Source of the DNA: JAWKTT01 sp041398965
Lineage (GTDB): Bacteria; Planctomycetota; Planctomycetia; Planctomycetales; Planctomycetaceae
NCBI GenBank assembly: GCA_041398965.1
Contig: JAWKTT010000010.1
Span: 98,752-162,751, forward strand
Direction: 5' to 3'
DNA length: 64,000 bases
The translations under genes were made by a program, and so were the position numbers. Of the stretch, positions 36,512 to 45,134 are shown one piece after another (position 1 is the stretch's first letter; the number at the start of each line of letters is the position of its first letter). A model generated the notes under the pieces. The model was not told the DNA's origin. It worked only from the letters and a program-made list of their open reading frames with translations, and did no database searches.

Positions 36512-36801
36512 ATTTCCAGAACGATCATCACGCAACCTCCCGTCGCATAGACATTTCCCCCTGAGCATCTCGTGGTGCCGTTTGATGTCTCGGGAGAAAG
36601 CGTTCGAGAGGCCCTTGTCAGAATGGAAATCTGCGCCACGGTCGTTTTTCAACGGGGTGTTGGGCCGAGATCGGCAAGGGACGCTGCTATTGGGGTCGGG
36701 GTGGGAGGTTCGGATTGACAGTATTTGCGAATCAGACCTAGGTTGCGGCCCTTGTGAGGCCATGGTGGGCTGATGCCGCCCCTTTTGACTGTTGATGCCG
36801 C
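36512..36801. other. Gene-free stretch
   Basis: About 290 bases follow the inverted repeat before the next gene. TTGACA occurs at 36715-36720, a possible -35 box, with only a weak -10 candidate (TAGGTT). No gene is recognised. Confidence 0.4.
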
Positions 36802-38409
36802 ATGTCACGTGATCACATTTCCAAAAGTTTTGACCGCGAGTTCCCCAAGGTTCATCCGTTGGGCGAAGTCTTTGGGGCTTCGCATACGGTGTTGTGGAAG
36901 GGCTTCTCCGGAAAACTTTTGCTCGTTGGTGGTCTCATCGTGGGGTTGGCCGTTGGATCGGTCATTGGTGAACAGCCGAGCGGGATGATTGGTCCCCCCA
37001 TCTCGACCGTGACCGGTCGATCGTTGGCCGACGGCTCGCCGAGTGCCGGGGCGAATCTTGAACCAATCGCGACAACGGCTTCTCGGCCCTCATTGCTGAA
37101 CGCCGACCTTCAAGCGAGTATTCCGCTTTCTGACCACTCCGATCACTTTCCACCTCAGAGCGGCACTGCGGTCGGCGAGTTGGAGATGTTCGAGAGTCGG
37201 CCCGTCTTTGCGGGAGCCAGTCTTGTTGAGGAGATTCAGCCGGAGGTTTTGAAACTGTTGGTGCTGACCGATGGTCGTGTTGTGCGGGGGGAGATTTCGT
37301 CGCATCAAGCGGGTTATCAGATCAACTTTGGAAACGGGACGGGGAGTGTCCCCAAGGAACTCGTTCTGACAGCTGCGACCTCGCTCGCCGATGCCTATCA
37401 GCGGATAAGCGAGAATCGCAACAACCCGACTGCGGCGCAGCGAGTGCAGTTGGCAGAGTGGTGCCTGTCTCAAGAGTTACTCGATGAAGCGAGACAGGAA
37501 GTCGTTGCGGCCCTCCGTCTCGACCCGAATGGCCGTGAGGCTCGGGCACTTCTGCAACGTATCGAGAGGGCTGCCAATCCGCTGCCGGTCGAGTCATTGC
37601 CCACACCGACGCACCATGCTGCCGAATTCACTGCGGAAGGCTACAAGTCCTCAGCACCCCTCTCGACTGCCAACCTCAGTCCGGCGGCGGTCCAGTTGTA
37701 CATGCGACAGGTGCAGCCGATCCTCGTTCAACGTTGTGCAACAGGTGGGTGTCACGGCCCTCAGTCAGACAGCGTCTTTACGTTGGCACCCCTGCGGACC
37801 CGGAAGGACTCGGAAGAGAATCTTGCCCGGGTTCTGTCGCTGGTCGATGCGGAGTCAGCCGAAAGAACGCGGCTGTTGATGGCGATCAGTCCCCCAACCT
37901 TGCCACACAAGGAAGTGCTCTTGGGAAGAATCGGCGAGCAGCAGCGAGTGGCCCTGGCCCAATGGCTGTCACGGGTGATCGAGGAGCAATCGAATCGCGA
38001 GTCAGCAGGCCAGGGGCAGCTCGTCGACTCCCCCTCCCTCTCCGCGCCACACAAACCAACACATACCTGGCAACACCCGACAGCGACTCCATTTTCACCA
38101 AAGGTCAACTCGATCACACAGGTCGCACACAGCATGGCTGCCGCGGATCGGATGGCGACAACCCCATTCAAACAACCTGCTTCGGGGGCAACGCCGTATC
38201 ACGTTCCCTCCATCGCTGAGCAACCCCGTCCGATCCCTGCGCAGCAGTCTTTGTCAACTGGTCAACGACGACCGTCCTACGGTCAATCGGAATCGTCTCC
38301 AGAACGGCCCGAAATCGACGAAGAGTTCCTGAGAGACATCCTCGCCGGGAACCAGCACGACCCCTTCGACCCTGAAGAGTTCAATCGTAAAGTCCATGGC
38401 TCGAAGTGA
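36802..38409 (+). CDS. Membrane-anchored protein with CX4CH haem-like motif
   Basis: A 535-residue protein, family not named. A transmembrane or signal-anchor helix is near residues 37-58 (GKLLLVGGLIVGLAVGSVIG). Around 145-185 is a small beta domain (LLVLTDGRVVRGEISSHQAG), then a TPR-like helical part (LAEWCLSQELLDEARQEVVA). At about 300-330, VQPILVQRCATGGCHGPQS resembles a planctomycete cytochrome-like domain but with CX4CH rather than CXXCH. The tail is proline/serine-rich and ends acidic. The start ATG 36802 lacks a clear ribosome-binding site. Confidence 0.7.
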   Translation: MSRDHISKSFDREFPKVHPLGEVFGASHTVLWKGFSGKLLLVGGLIVGLAVGSVIGEQPSGMIGPPISTVTGRSLADGSPSAGANLEPIATTASRPSLLNADLQASIPLSDHSDHFPPQSGTAVGELEMFESRPVFAGASLVEEIQPEVLKLLVLTDGRVVRGEISSHQAGYQINFGNGTGSVPKELVLTAATSLADAYQRISENRNNPTAAQRVQLAEWCLSQELLDEARQEVVAALRLDPNGREARALLQRIERAANPLPVESLPTPTHHAAEFTAEGYKSSAPLSTANLSPAAVQLYMRQVQPILVQRCATGGCHGPQSDSVFTLAPLRTRKDSEENLARVLSLVDAESAERTRLLMAISPPTLPHKEVLLGRIGEQQRVALAQWLSRVIEEQSNRESAGQGQLVDSPSLSAPHKPTHTWQHPTATPFSPKVNSITQVAHSMAAADRMATTPFKQPASGATPYHVPSIAEQPRPIPAQQSLSTGQRRPSYGQSESSPERPEIDEEFLRDILAGNQHDPFDPEEFNRKVHGSK

Positions 38410-38465
38410 CCTCGTGTCATGAGCTATTGGCCGCAGATCTTGGCCAAAATTAAGTGATTGGGGGA

Positions 38466-39845
38466 TCACGCTGGCATGCTCTTCTGAGCACTGTGATACG
38501 AAGGGGACTGCGGCCGCGGAGTGACCTTCAGGAGCCAGAGTGGAGCGGTGACACGGAGGATGAACGAGACCACGAACAGGGAGCGATAGGCGACGTGCGG
38601 AGCGTCGGCGTTGTGGGTCAGTAGTGAATCGAGCAAGGCCCCTCCGGCGAGTCCAGCCAGGGCCGCCAGAACACCGCCTCCGCCGCGAGAGAGTGCCAGC
38701 GGTATCGTGTTGTCACTCCGTGGAGCAACACGCAGCAATAAGTTGCGTTCGCAGATGTTGATTAACCCGAAGAGACCCCAGACCGCATAAGCTCCGTACA
38801 GCCATTCCGGGTGCTCGGGAGTCGCCAGCAGCCAGAAGATCATCGCCAGACTGACCAGAGGGAGCGAGATGAGAAGTGGTCCGCGGTCTCCGATGCGATC
38901 CGAAAGGTACCCCCCGATCCAGTTAAAAGGAATCTGCATCGAGTACATGAGTGCAGCCATCAGGAAGTAGACCCCGATTGGCAGATGCAGGTAGCGAGTC
39001 TGAAAGAGATAGAAGACAGTTTGCGTCAGCCCCTGAGCAGCTGCGAGCCACCAGGAGGAAATCAGCACGAACCTCAAGGGGCGATTCTTCCAGATGGTGT
39101 GCAGCAACTCGCGACTCCATCGCGTCCGTCGTCCCTCTTGCTCGTTCCACGAGACTGGGATGTCGGGCAGACGCATCAGGGGGATGGCGGTCAATAACAG
39201 TAAGCCCCCTCCGGTGAGAAAGACGGTGACATACGCCCAGCGAATGTCGTCGGACGACTGCCAGTGAGACCAGTCACCTCGCAGTAGCGACGTGAGATAG
39301 GGGATAGACACCATGATGACGAGTGTCGCTAATCGTCGCAGAGCGAAGAAGCTGCCAAAGCTTTTGCGGGGGACAATGTCTGACAGCCAACTGAGATAAG
39401 CGACATACGAAATCGACTGGCACAAACTCGACACCGCCAGCGCAACGACGATGATCCAAAACGAAACCGTGTTGGAAAACCGGAACTGCGGAAAGGCCAT
39501 CAGCGGAATCGCTAAGGCAGCGAATCGGGCAAGAAGAAAGAAACAGAGCCAGGTTCGCTTCCGACTCCCGAGTCGAATGATGATCGGACGACACCAGAGC
39601 GAGACAACCTCGCACAACTCGGGGACGATGAGCAAGACGGAGAACATCGTCGCCGTCGGCTTGAGCGCATTTGCGAAGTAGTAGAGGAAGCCCCCCGTTG
39701 TCAGCAGATGGCCGGCTGCGAATAGAAACTGCGAGATGACGACCGCCCGCGTGACATCGAGGGCATCGATGACGGGCCGCGAAGTGACCGGAAACGACAC
39801 CCCCCGAGCATCTGCACCAGCCAGCGAGTCATTCGCACGGGACAT
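38466..39845 (-). CDS. MFS transporter
   Basis: A 459-residue major facilitator protein with about 12 hydrophobic helices. Family-like loops include WCRPIIIRLGSRKRTW between early helices and FNWIGGYLSDRIGDRGPLL in the second half, both in the position of the MFS loop 2-3 motif. Substrate cannot be deduced. It converges on the CX4CH-protein gene, with 56 bases between stops. Confidence 0.85.
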   Translation of the reverse strand: MSRANDSLAGADARGVSFPVTSRPVIDALDVTRAVVISQFLFAAGHLLTTGGFLYYFANALKPTATMFSVLLIVPELCEVVSLWCRPIIIRLGSRKRTWLCFFLLARFAALAIPLMAFPQFRFSNTVSFWIIVVALAVSSLCQSISYVAYLSWLSDIVPRKSFGSFFALRRLATLVIMVSIPYLTSLLRGDWSHWQSSDDIRWAYVTVFLTGGGLLLLTAIPLMRLPDIPVSWNEQEGRRTRWSRELLHTIWKNRPLRFVLISSWWLAAAQGLTQTVFYLFQTRYLHLPIGVYFLMAALMYSMQIPFNWIGGYLSDRIGDRGPLLISLPLVSLAMIFWLLATPEHPEWLYGAYAVWGLFGLINICERNLLLRVAPRSDNTIPLALSRGGGGVLAALAGLAGGALLDSLLTHNADAPHVAYRSLFVVSFILRVTAPLWLLKVTPRPQSPSYHSAQKSMPA

Positions 39846-40029
39846 CGGTCTCTCACATCAGGAACAGATTGTTATCGCCCGTAGTGTTGCCGCGTCTGAT
39901 GGACATCCCTGTCCATCGTGCGGATGCTGATCCTGCAAAGCCCGCGGATACTTCCTTTTCGACCACATGTCCTCAGTGGCCTTGCCACCGAAAGTCATGG
40001 GCCCTTTCGTTCTTACGTTTGATCGAGGC

Positions 40030-40497
40030 CTACGTCTCGGCCATCCCGGCATCGAGGCTGCAACTGAGGGAGTTGGTCACCTCTTGAAGGAGCGATTGTA
40101 GTTCCTCGGATTCGTAGTCGGTGAACTGTGTCAACAAGAGTAGCAACTCGCTCCCCATCGGCAATACTCGGATGTGAGCCGTGTTGGTCAGTTCCAGGCA
40201 GACGAAGTCGACGTCATATCCGATAGCGTGGCGATGGGCGATCGGTTCCACGGCAGGGTAGACGTCGATATCGTCATATTCATCGACGAATGCCTGCAAG
40301 ACTTCGTCGGCGACCTCTTGAGCGGTCAGGTCGTCTTCGATCGGAATTCGGTTGATCGACCAGAATCCCGCCCCGATGGGGTCATCTTCGTCGGGGGAGA
40401 TAGAGGCGGAATAGCCTTCATCGCTGTGGTTTTCCTCGATGGTCCAACCGTCGGGGTAGTGAAAGTGAATCCCCTGCCGGGAGTAATGCTGGCTCAT
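40030..40497 (-). CDS. Hypothetical protein
   Basis: Not recognised. The 155-residue acidic product begins MSQHYSRQGIHFHYPDGW and has GYDVDFVCLELTNTAHIRVL and LLLLLTQFTDYESEELQSLL. The layout (single beta domain, no signal peptide) resembles small DUF1795/PsbP-like proteins, but this is only an impression. ATG 40497 has GGAGA upstream; the codon at 40524 does not. Confidence 0.6.
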   Translation of the reverse strand: MSQHYSRQGIHFHYPDGWTIEENHSDEGYSASISPDEDDPIGAGFWSINRIPIEDDLTAQEVADEVLQAFVDEYDDIDVYPAVEPIAHRHAIGYDVDFVCLELTNTAHIRVLPMGSELLLLLTQFTDYESEELQSLLQEVTNSLSCSLDAGMAET

Positions 40498-40778
40498 CAA
40501 TCGGTCTCCGCAGCCATCGATCATGTCGAAGGCCTCAAGTGGAAGGAAGGAAACAGTGCAGAAAAGAGGTGGTTGGCGCGGTGTTACGGGGAGCGTTTCA
40601 TCAAAGGTTGTCGATCTCAGAATCGCACAGAAGTGGAATGGCGAGTGTTCTCGACTTGAGGTTGTGGTGTCGGTGCGGTACTGTAGCAGTCGTCCTGTTG
40701 CGATTCACTCGTGTCCAACCGTGTTGCAACAGAGACATCAAAAACAACTCAATCGATTGGTTGGATGGAGAAAAAGAC

Positions 40779-41129
40779 ATGGCGTCGACTCGTGCGGCTT
40801 TGGTAGCGGAAGTTCTCTGGGAGTTGAAACGCGCCGACAAGGTTGCCACTTACAGTTCCATCGCCGCTCGCGCTGGTTTCAGTGCGGGAACGAATGGGCG
40901 AACCATGAAGACTTGCCTCAAGACGGTTCGCCGGGACTGGCCTCACCTGCAATGGTGGCGAGCCATTGGCGACGACAATTCCGTCAAGGTCGGGGGCGAA
41001 CAAGAAGAGTTCCTCAAGAACCTCGGCATCGAAATCGGCGAGGCCAAAGAGGAAGGTCGGGCGACCATCGTGCTCGAGGAATCGTTGCTGATGGTCTGGG
41101 AAAACAAGGCGACCGAGACTTCTCAGTAG
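40779..41129 (+). CDS. Alkyltransferase-like (ATL) MGMT-family protein
   Basis: A 116-residue protein matching the DNA-binding half of O6-alkylguanine-DNA alkyltransferases. VATYSSIAARAGFSAG matches the VATYGxIAxxAG helix-turn-helix region, and the active-site PCHR motif appears as QWWR in LQWWRAIGDDNSVK. The alkyl-accepting cysteine is thus replaced by tryptophan, as in ATL proteins, which bind alkylated guanine and hand it to nucleotide excision repair. The following histidine is also changed to tryptophan. ATG 40779 follows GGAG. It stands alone. Confidence 0.7.
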   Translation: MASTRAALVAEVLWELKRADKVATYSSIAARAGFSAGTNGRTMKTCLKTVRRDWPHLQWWRAIGDDNSVKVGGEQEEFLKNLGIEIGEAKEEGRATIVLEESLLMVWENKATETSQ

Positions 41130-41285
41130 TCGAACGTTGTCTCCGTGAATACCCCATCGTGGCCGATGTCGACACGTCGCCCCAGCCACGATCGTGGGGC
41201 GGAGATGCTCCAAACGGCTCATCGGTGCATCTCAAAACTGCTCTAACACTCTGATTTATTCGTTGTCTACAGCCATCGATCGCCC

Positions 41286-41885
41286 ATGCCTACTATCGAC
41301 GAAGCAGAACAACTCAAGAAGAAACTGACCGATCGATACGTCGTCGTCCGGTCCGCCACAGCCGAACTCCGTCGGTTCTCTGGACTGACCGGACGGGTGA
41401 AGACGGTGAACATGAACGGTCGGGCGCTCGTCGAGTTTGACGGCCCGGTCGATATCGGTTGGTACGACATCGACCCGAGCCATCTTGAAGTCGTCGCCGC
41501 CCCTCAGCCCAAGGCTGCTGCTGGTCACGAGAAGCCCGCGGCAAAGGGAGAAGCAAAGCCCGAAGCGAAGGGGGCTCCGAAGGCCGGTGGTGGAAGCCCA
41601 CTGGATATGATCCGCAAGCAAGCTGCCGCCAAAACAGCCGAGGGGGAAGCCGCGACTTCTGCCCCCGCCGGCGGCGGAGCGAAGCCATCGCCGCTTGATC
41701 TCATTCGGAAGCAAGCTGCGGCCAAGGGGGAAACGGCCGCTCCCGTCGCCGCCGCCGCTCCCGAGGCTCCGGCTGCAACTGCTCCCGCAGCGACACCTGC
41801 ACCCGCTGCCAAGGGGGCCGATGACACAGCCGGTTTGTCGCCACTCGAAATCATTCGTCGACAGGCTGCCGCCAAAAAAAGCTGA
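41286..41885 (+). CDS. Protein with three SPLxxIRKQAAAK motifs
   Basis: A 199-residue protein of unknown function. The N-terminal domain (about 1-75) looks like a small beta barrel of KOW or SH3 type (TGRVKTVNMNGRALVEFDG, DIGWYDIDPSHLEVV). The rest is Ala/Pro/Lys-rich and disordered, and carries three near-identical motifs, SPLDMIRKQAAAK, SPLDLIRKQAAAK and SPLEIIRRQAAAK, the last at the C-terminus. Such repeats often act as short binding helices for a partner. No partner can be named from context. Confidence 0.7.
   Translation: MPTIDEAEQLKKKLTDRYVVVRSATAELRRFSGLTGRVKTVNMNGRALVEFDGPVDIGWYDIDPSHLEVVAAPQPKAAAGHEKPAAKGEAKPEAKGAPKAGGGSPLDMIRKQAAAKTAEGEAATSAPAGGGAKPSPLDLIRKQAAAKGETAAPVAAAAPEAPAATAPAATPAPAAKGADDTAGLSPLEIIRRQAAAKKS
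41595..41880 (+). repeat. Threefold C-terminal motif repeat
   Basis: Three 39-base units encode the SPLxxIRKQAAAK motif, at about 41595, 41688 and 41839, separated by Ala/Pro-rich linkers of unequal length. Codons differ between copies, so selection on the peptide rather than recent duplication seems likely. Confidence 0.8.
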
Positions 41886-41993
41886 GTCGTATCGGGGCCT
41901 TTCATCACACTCAGTTCCATCACACTGTGTTTCGTCACGTTGTGTTCCTTAGCGCGGTGTCAGGAACTGTTCCATAGAAGAAGCGAGTCTCTG

Positions 41994-42302
41994 ATGGTGC
42001 ATGTCATTGCGACGATTCATCTCAACGAAGGGACTCGGGATCGATTTCTGTCTGAGTTTCATCGGTTGGTTCCCGAAGTGCTCGCAGAAGAGGGTTGCAT
42101 CGAATACGGACCGGCCATCGACATCGAGAGTGGAATTTCTGCACAAGGTCCGCTCCGTCCGTGTGCCGTCACCGTCATTGAGAAATGGGCTTCACTCGAC
42201 GCCTTGAAGAAGCACCTCGACGCCCCGCACATGCACACCTATCGTGGGCGAGTCAAGGACTTCGTCTCGCAGGTTGAATTGCAGATTCTGGAGAACGCCT
42301 GA
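41994..42302 (+). CDS. ABM-domain (quinol monooxygenase-like) protein
   Basis: A 102-residue dimeric alpha/beta-barrel protein of the antibiotic biosynthesis monooxygenase family. It shows VIATIHLNEGTRDRFLSEF, EEGCIEYGPAIDIE, VIEKWASLDALKKHLDAPHM and a C-terminal strand VELQIL. YgiN-like members act on quinols, but many are uncharacterised. It is the first of three tightly spaced genes (one base and two bases to the next ones). Confidence 0.85.
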   Translation: MVHVIATIHLNEGTRDRFLSEFHRLVPEVLAEEGCIEYGPAIDIESGISAQGPLRPCAVTVIEKWASLDALKKHLDAPHMHTYRGRVKDFVSQVELQILENA

Positions 42303-42303
42303 C

Positions 42304-42789
42304 GTGATCACCCTGTTGGCTGCTCCCAAACTGCATGAAATGCTCGGCCCGTTGGATTGGATTCCGGCTGCGATCATGGGGGTGGTGTTGGTGGTCATCG
42401 GCGTCGGCCTGATGATCTGGCAGTCGGGAGTACGTCGTCGTCAACAGGCGGACACCACTCGCTCTCCGGAAGAAGCGGAGTTTCAACAACGTCAGTTTCG
42501 CCGTCGAACACAGGTTTCCGGACTCTTGATTCTCATCGGCCTCATGATCCCGCTCGGGGACTTTTGCGTCGACTGGCGAGCCCGTGGCCCTGTCGCGGGG
42601 ACCATCTTCTGGATTTCCGTTCTCGCCCTGACGATGTGGGTCGCACTGTTGGGGATCGGCGACTTACTGTCGACTCGAACACGTGGCCGAGTCTCGCTGT
42701 CGAAACTGCGTCAGAAACAGCAGGCGTTAGAGCAGGAAGTCGAACGTCTCCGAGCCGAGGCTCGTGGCGAACCATTCCCCCGAGACTGA
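42304..42789 (+). CDS. Small membrane protein with coiled-coil tail
   Basis: A 161-residue protein starting at GTG 42304, directly after the ABM stop. Hydrophobic helices lie near 17-38 (IPAAIMGVVLVVIGVGLMIW), 74-92 and 100-120. A C-terminal coiled coil follows (LRQKQQALEQEVERLRAEAR). Family not recognised. Tight spacing suggests co-expression with its neighbours. Confidence 0.7.
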   Translation: MITLLAAPKLHEMLGPLDWIPAAIMGVVLVVIGVGLMIWQSGVRRRQQADTTRSPEEAEFQQRQFRRRTQVSGLLILIGLMIPLGDFCVDWRARGPVAGTIFWISVLALTMWVALLGIGDLLSTRTRGRVSLSKLRQKQQALEQEVERLRAEARGEPFPRD

Positions 42790-42791
42790 AG

Positions 42792-43286
42792 ATGACCACC
42801 GACACCCCAATGCCTCCACCCGATGACAGCCCGCTTGATCTGTCGTTGCCCGGCGAGACATCTTCTCAAGACGAGACCGCTGCTGGAGACGAGACCTTGT
42901 TGCCAGTCGAGTCAGACGGTCTTCATTCGGTCGCACAGGCTGCCATCGAACAGTCGGCGATCGAATTGGCCCGGGCCTTCTCAGACGCGATTAGCAAGGA
43001 TGCCTCACCGGTCGACGGCACTTCGACAAACCCGGAAACTGACGCTCGGCTGTACGTCCCCGAGTCGGATCGCTGGCGGGCGAGCATCAAGACAAACAGC
43101 GACCGAGAATACTGCTTCTCCAAGAAACCCGGCGAGGAATTCTTCCATCTGCTGATGCAGGGAGAGATTCATCTCGACAATGGCGACGAAAAGCTCTGCT
43201 TAAACTGTGCTTTTCTCAAGGGGGTGCTCACAACGGATCGCCTTTTCTGGCAACGCAGTTCCAGTCGCGGCGTCCGCCTCCCGTAA
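42792..43286 (+). CDS. Hypothetical protein
   Basis: Not recognised. The 164-residue product has a disordered acidic first half (PPPDDSPLDLSLPGE) and a compact second half (DRWRASIKTNSDREYCFSKK, EEFFHLLMQGEIHL, LCLNCAFLKGVLTTDR). One CLNC pair is present. It starts two bases after the preceding stop and ends the small operon. Confidence 0.6.
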   Translation: MTTDTPMPPPDDSPLDLSLPGETSSQDETAAGDETLLPVESDGLHSVAQAAIEQSAIELARAFSDAISKDASPVDGTSTNPETDARLYVPESDRWRASIKTNSDREYCFSKKPGEEFFHLLMQGEIHLDNGDEKLCLNCAFLKGVLTTDRLFWQRSSSRGVRLP

Positions 43287-43624
43287 AACTCTGGCGGCAA
43301 ACCACAGAGATCGCTTGTCCATCGGTCAAATCTGCACAAACTCCAATTGTCACGTTCCGGCGATTCTGTTATCACCCCCCCCTTCACTCAATCACACACT
43401 TCGGTTCAGCCCGTTTCTCGACGACTGATCCTCTCTGCTGCGGACAATCTGGTTGTTCGTGAGGGGCTCCGCTGGGAAACGACGTCGGGCCGCGGTGTTG
43501 GTTGCCGTGTCGACAAGGATGTCATCGGCCGCGTCTGAGTGGCAGACAATTGTCTGTGATTCGAGCGCGGGGGTTGGACCATCGCGACGGAAACTCCGTC
43601 ACGAGTCGTCAAGGAGAGACGGCG
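43287..43624. other. Intergenic region before the response regulator
   Basis: These 338 bases hold no recognised gene. They contain a 14-bp perfect palindrome at 43543-43556 and a ribosome-binding site AAGGAG at 43611-43616. Confidence 0.5.
43543..43556. promoter_or_regulatory. 14-bp palindrome upstream of response regulator
   Basis: CAGACAATTGTCTG is a perfect palindrome 68 bases before the start at 43625. Size and place suit a dimeric regulator's operator, possibly autoregulation, but no second copy was found nearby. Confidence 0.35.
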
Positions 43625-45025
43625 TTGAAGCCTAGTCAAAATAATACCACCGGACTCCGTGTGCTGTTCGTCGATGACGAGGCACCGATTCGTATGGTGA
43701 TGAAAAACGAGCTCCCCACAATGGGTCACGAGGTGACCATCTGTGATAACGGGGCAGATGCGATTACCGCGTTGACCAATCAGGTCTTCGATGCCGCCAT
43801 CATCGACCTGAAAATGCCGGGGCTATCCGGCTGGGAAGTGGTTGCCGAACTCAAGAAGAATTCGCCTCAAACCGACTTCATCATCAGTTCGGGGCATGGC
43901 AACATGGACGATGCCATCAAGGCACTCCGGCTGCATGCTCACGACTTCCTTCCGAAACCGGTCAAGCTTCCCGAACTCGCCCGAGCCTTACAGCGCGTGG
44001 CCGACAAGAAGTTGCTCGAAAACAAAGTCATCGGCATCACCCGACAACTGGTCGCGGTGCAGGGGAAGACCGAAATCGTCGGAGAGTCTCCTTCGATGAA
44101 GCGAGTCAAGACTCTGATCGAACGGATCGCCCCAACCGACTCCTCGGTCCTTGTGCTGGGCGAGACTGGTACTGGAAAAGAACTGGTCGCAAGATCGATT
44201 CACGAGCAGAGCGATCGAGCCAATATGCCCTTCGTTGCTGTCAACTGCGGTGCCCTCCCAGAGAATCTGGTCGAGAGCGAGCTGTTTGGCCATACGAAAG
44301 GGGCCTTCACCGGGGCCGACACTCCTCGCAAAGGACTCATCCAAGTCGCTCATGGCGGGACGCTGTTTCTCGACGAGTTGGGGGAACTCGACAAGTCGAT
44401 GCAGGTCAAACTGCTGCGGTTTCTGGAGTCGGGCGAAGTTCGTCCGGTCGGGGAAAGTGTCCCATCGCATGTGAATGTTCGGGTTGTTTGTGCGACGAAC
44501 CGCGACCTTCAGGAGATGGTGGCTGAAGGGAAGTTTCGCGAAGACCTCTTCTTCCGGGTTAACACCTTCGAGATTCATCTCCCCCCACTTCGCGAGCGGA
44601 AGGACGACATCGAAGCCCTGTCGAAAACCCTCATCGCAAGACATCTCAAGCGAGAACAAGTTCCATCCAATATCCTGTCTCCCGAGGCGAGTGCCATTCT
44701 GCGACGACACGACTGGAACGGCAACATCCGCGAACTGGCCAACGCGGTCGAACATGCCTGCATTCTGTCTGGAGGGGGAACCATTCTTCCCGAACACCTG
44801 CCTCGCAGTGTCTCCCTTCGTGCAGGGGACGACCGCCCGTTCCTCGTCTCCAACTTTGCCCATCCGCTGACACTGCGAGACATCGAACAGGAAGCAATCG
44901 AGCAGACGTTAGAAAAGTACAACGGCGACAAACCCCGGACAGCGGACGAACTCGGGATTGCCCTCAAGACTCTGTACAACAAGCTCAATCAATACGCCAT
45001 CCAGGACCACGCCCGCGCGAGTTAG
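43625..45025 (+). CDS. Sigma-54-dependent response regulator (NtrC family)
   Basis: A 466-residue three-domain activator. The receiver domain (1-120) has the acidic pair D17-D18 and phospho-acceptor D61 in IIDLKMPG. The AAA+ domain has Walker A GETGTGKE near 178 and the sigma-54-contacting GAFTGAD near 230. The C-terminus carries a Fis-type helix-turn-helix (KPRTADELGIALKTLYNKL). TTG 43625 follows AAGGAG; upstream frames lack homology. It is expected to drive sigma-54 promoters once phosphorylated. No histidine kinase is adjacent, so its sensor is unknown. Confidence 0.93.
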   Translation: MKPSQNNTTGLRVLFVDDEAPIRMVMKNELPTMGHEVTICDNGADAITALTNQVFDAAIIDLKMPGLSGWEVVAELKKNSPQTDFIISSGHGNMDDAIKALRLHAHDFLPKPVKLPELARALQRVADKKLLENKVIGITRQLVAVQGKTEIVGESPSMKRVKTLIERIAPTDSSVLVLGETGTGKELVARSIHEQSDRANMPFVAVNCGALPENLVESELFGHTKGAFTGADTPRKGLIQVAHGGTLFLDELGELDKSMQVKLLRFLESGEVRPVGESVPSHVNVRVVCATNRDLQEMVAEGKFREDLFFRVNTFEIHLPPLRERKDDIEALSKTLIARHLKREQVPSNILSPEASAILRRHDWNGNIRELANAVEHACILSGGGTILPEHLPRSVSLRAGDDRPFLVSNFAHPLTLRDIEQEAIEQTLEKYNGDKPRTADELGIALKTLYNKLNQYAIQDHARAS

Positions 45026-45070
45026 CAGCCTGTCGAAAAATCGTGGGTCAGGCTTTCCAGCCCGACATCT
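45021..45070 (+). repeat. GTCAGGCTTTCCAGCC-type repeat, copy 1
   Basis: After the stop, GTTAGCAGCCTGTCGAAAAA and then GTCAGGCT-TTCC-AGCCCGAC (8-bp stem, one mismatch) form an element closely related to the reverse complement of 63075-63126 and to 62989-63033. Its first bases overlap the response-regulator stop. Confidence 0.75.
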
Positions 45071-45107
45071 CCCCGCACGACGGACGCCAAGGTCTGTCGT
45101 ACCGGGG
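45071..45107. terminator. Bidirectional hairpin between convergent genes
   Basis: CCCCGCACGACGGAC and GTCTGTCGTACCGGGG form a stem of about 14 pairs, with one mismatch and a one-base bulge, around GCCAAG. It lies between the response regulator (+) and SDR (-) stops. Confidence 0.5.
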
Positions 45108-45134
45108 TGAACCAGTTACGTCGTTCCGGGGTCG

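Noticed and set aside
43541..43555. Sigma-54-like TGGCA...TTGT before the response regulator
   Set aside because: Spacing is one base short and the -12 GC is GT. The palindrome explains the bases better.
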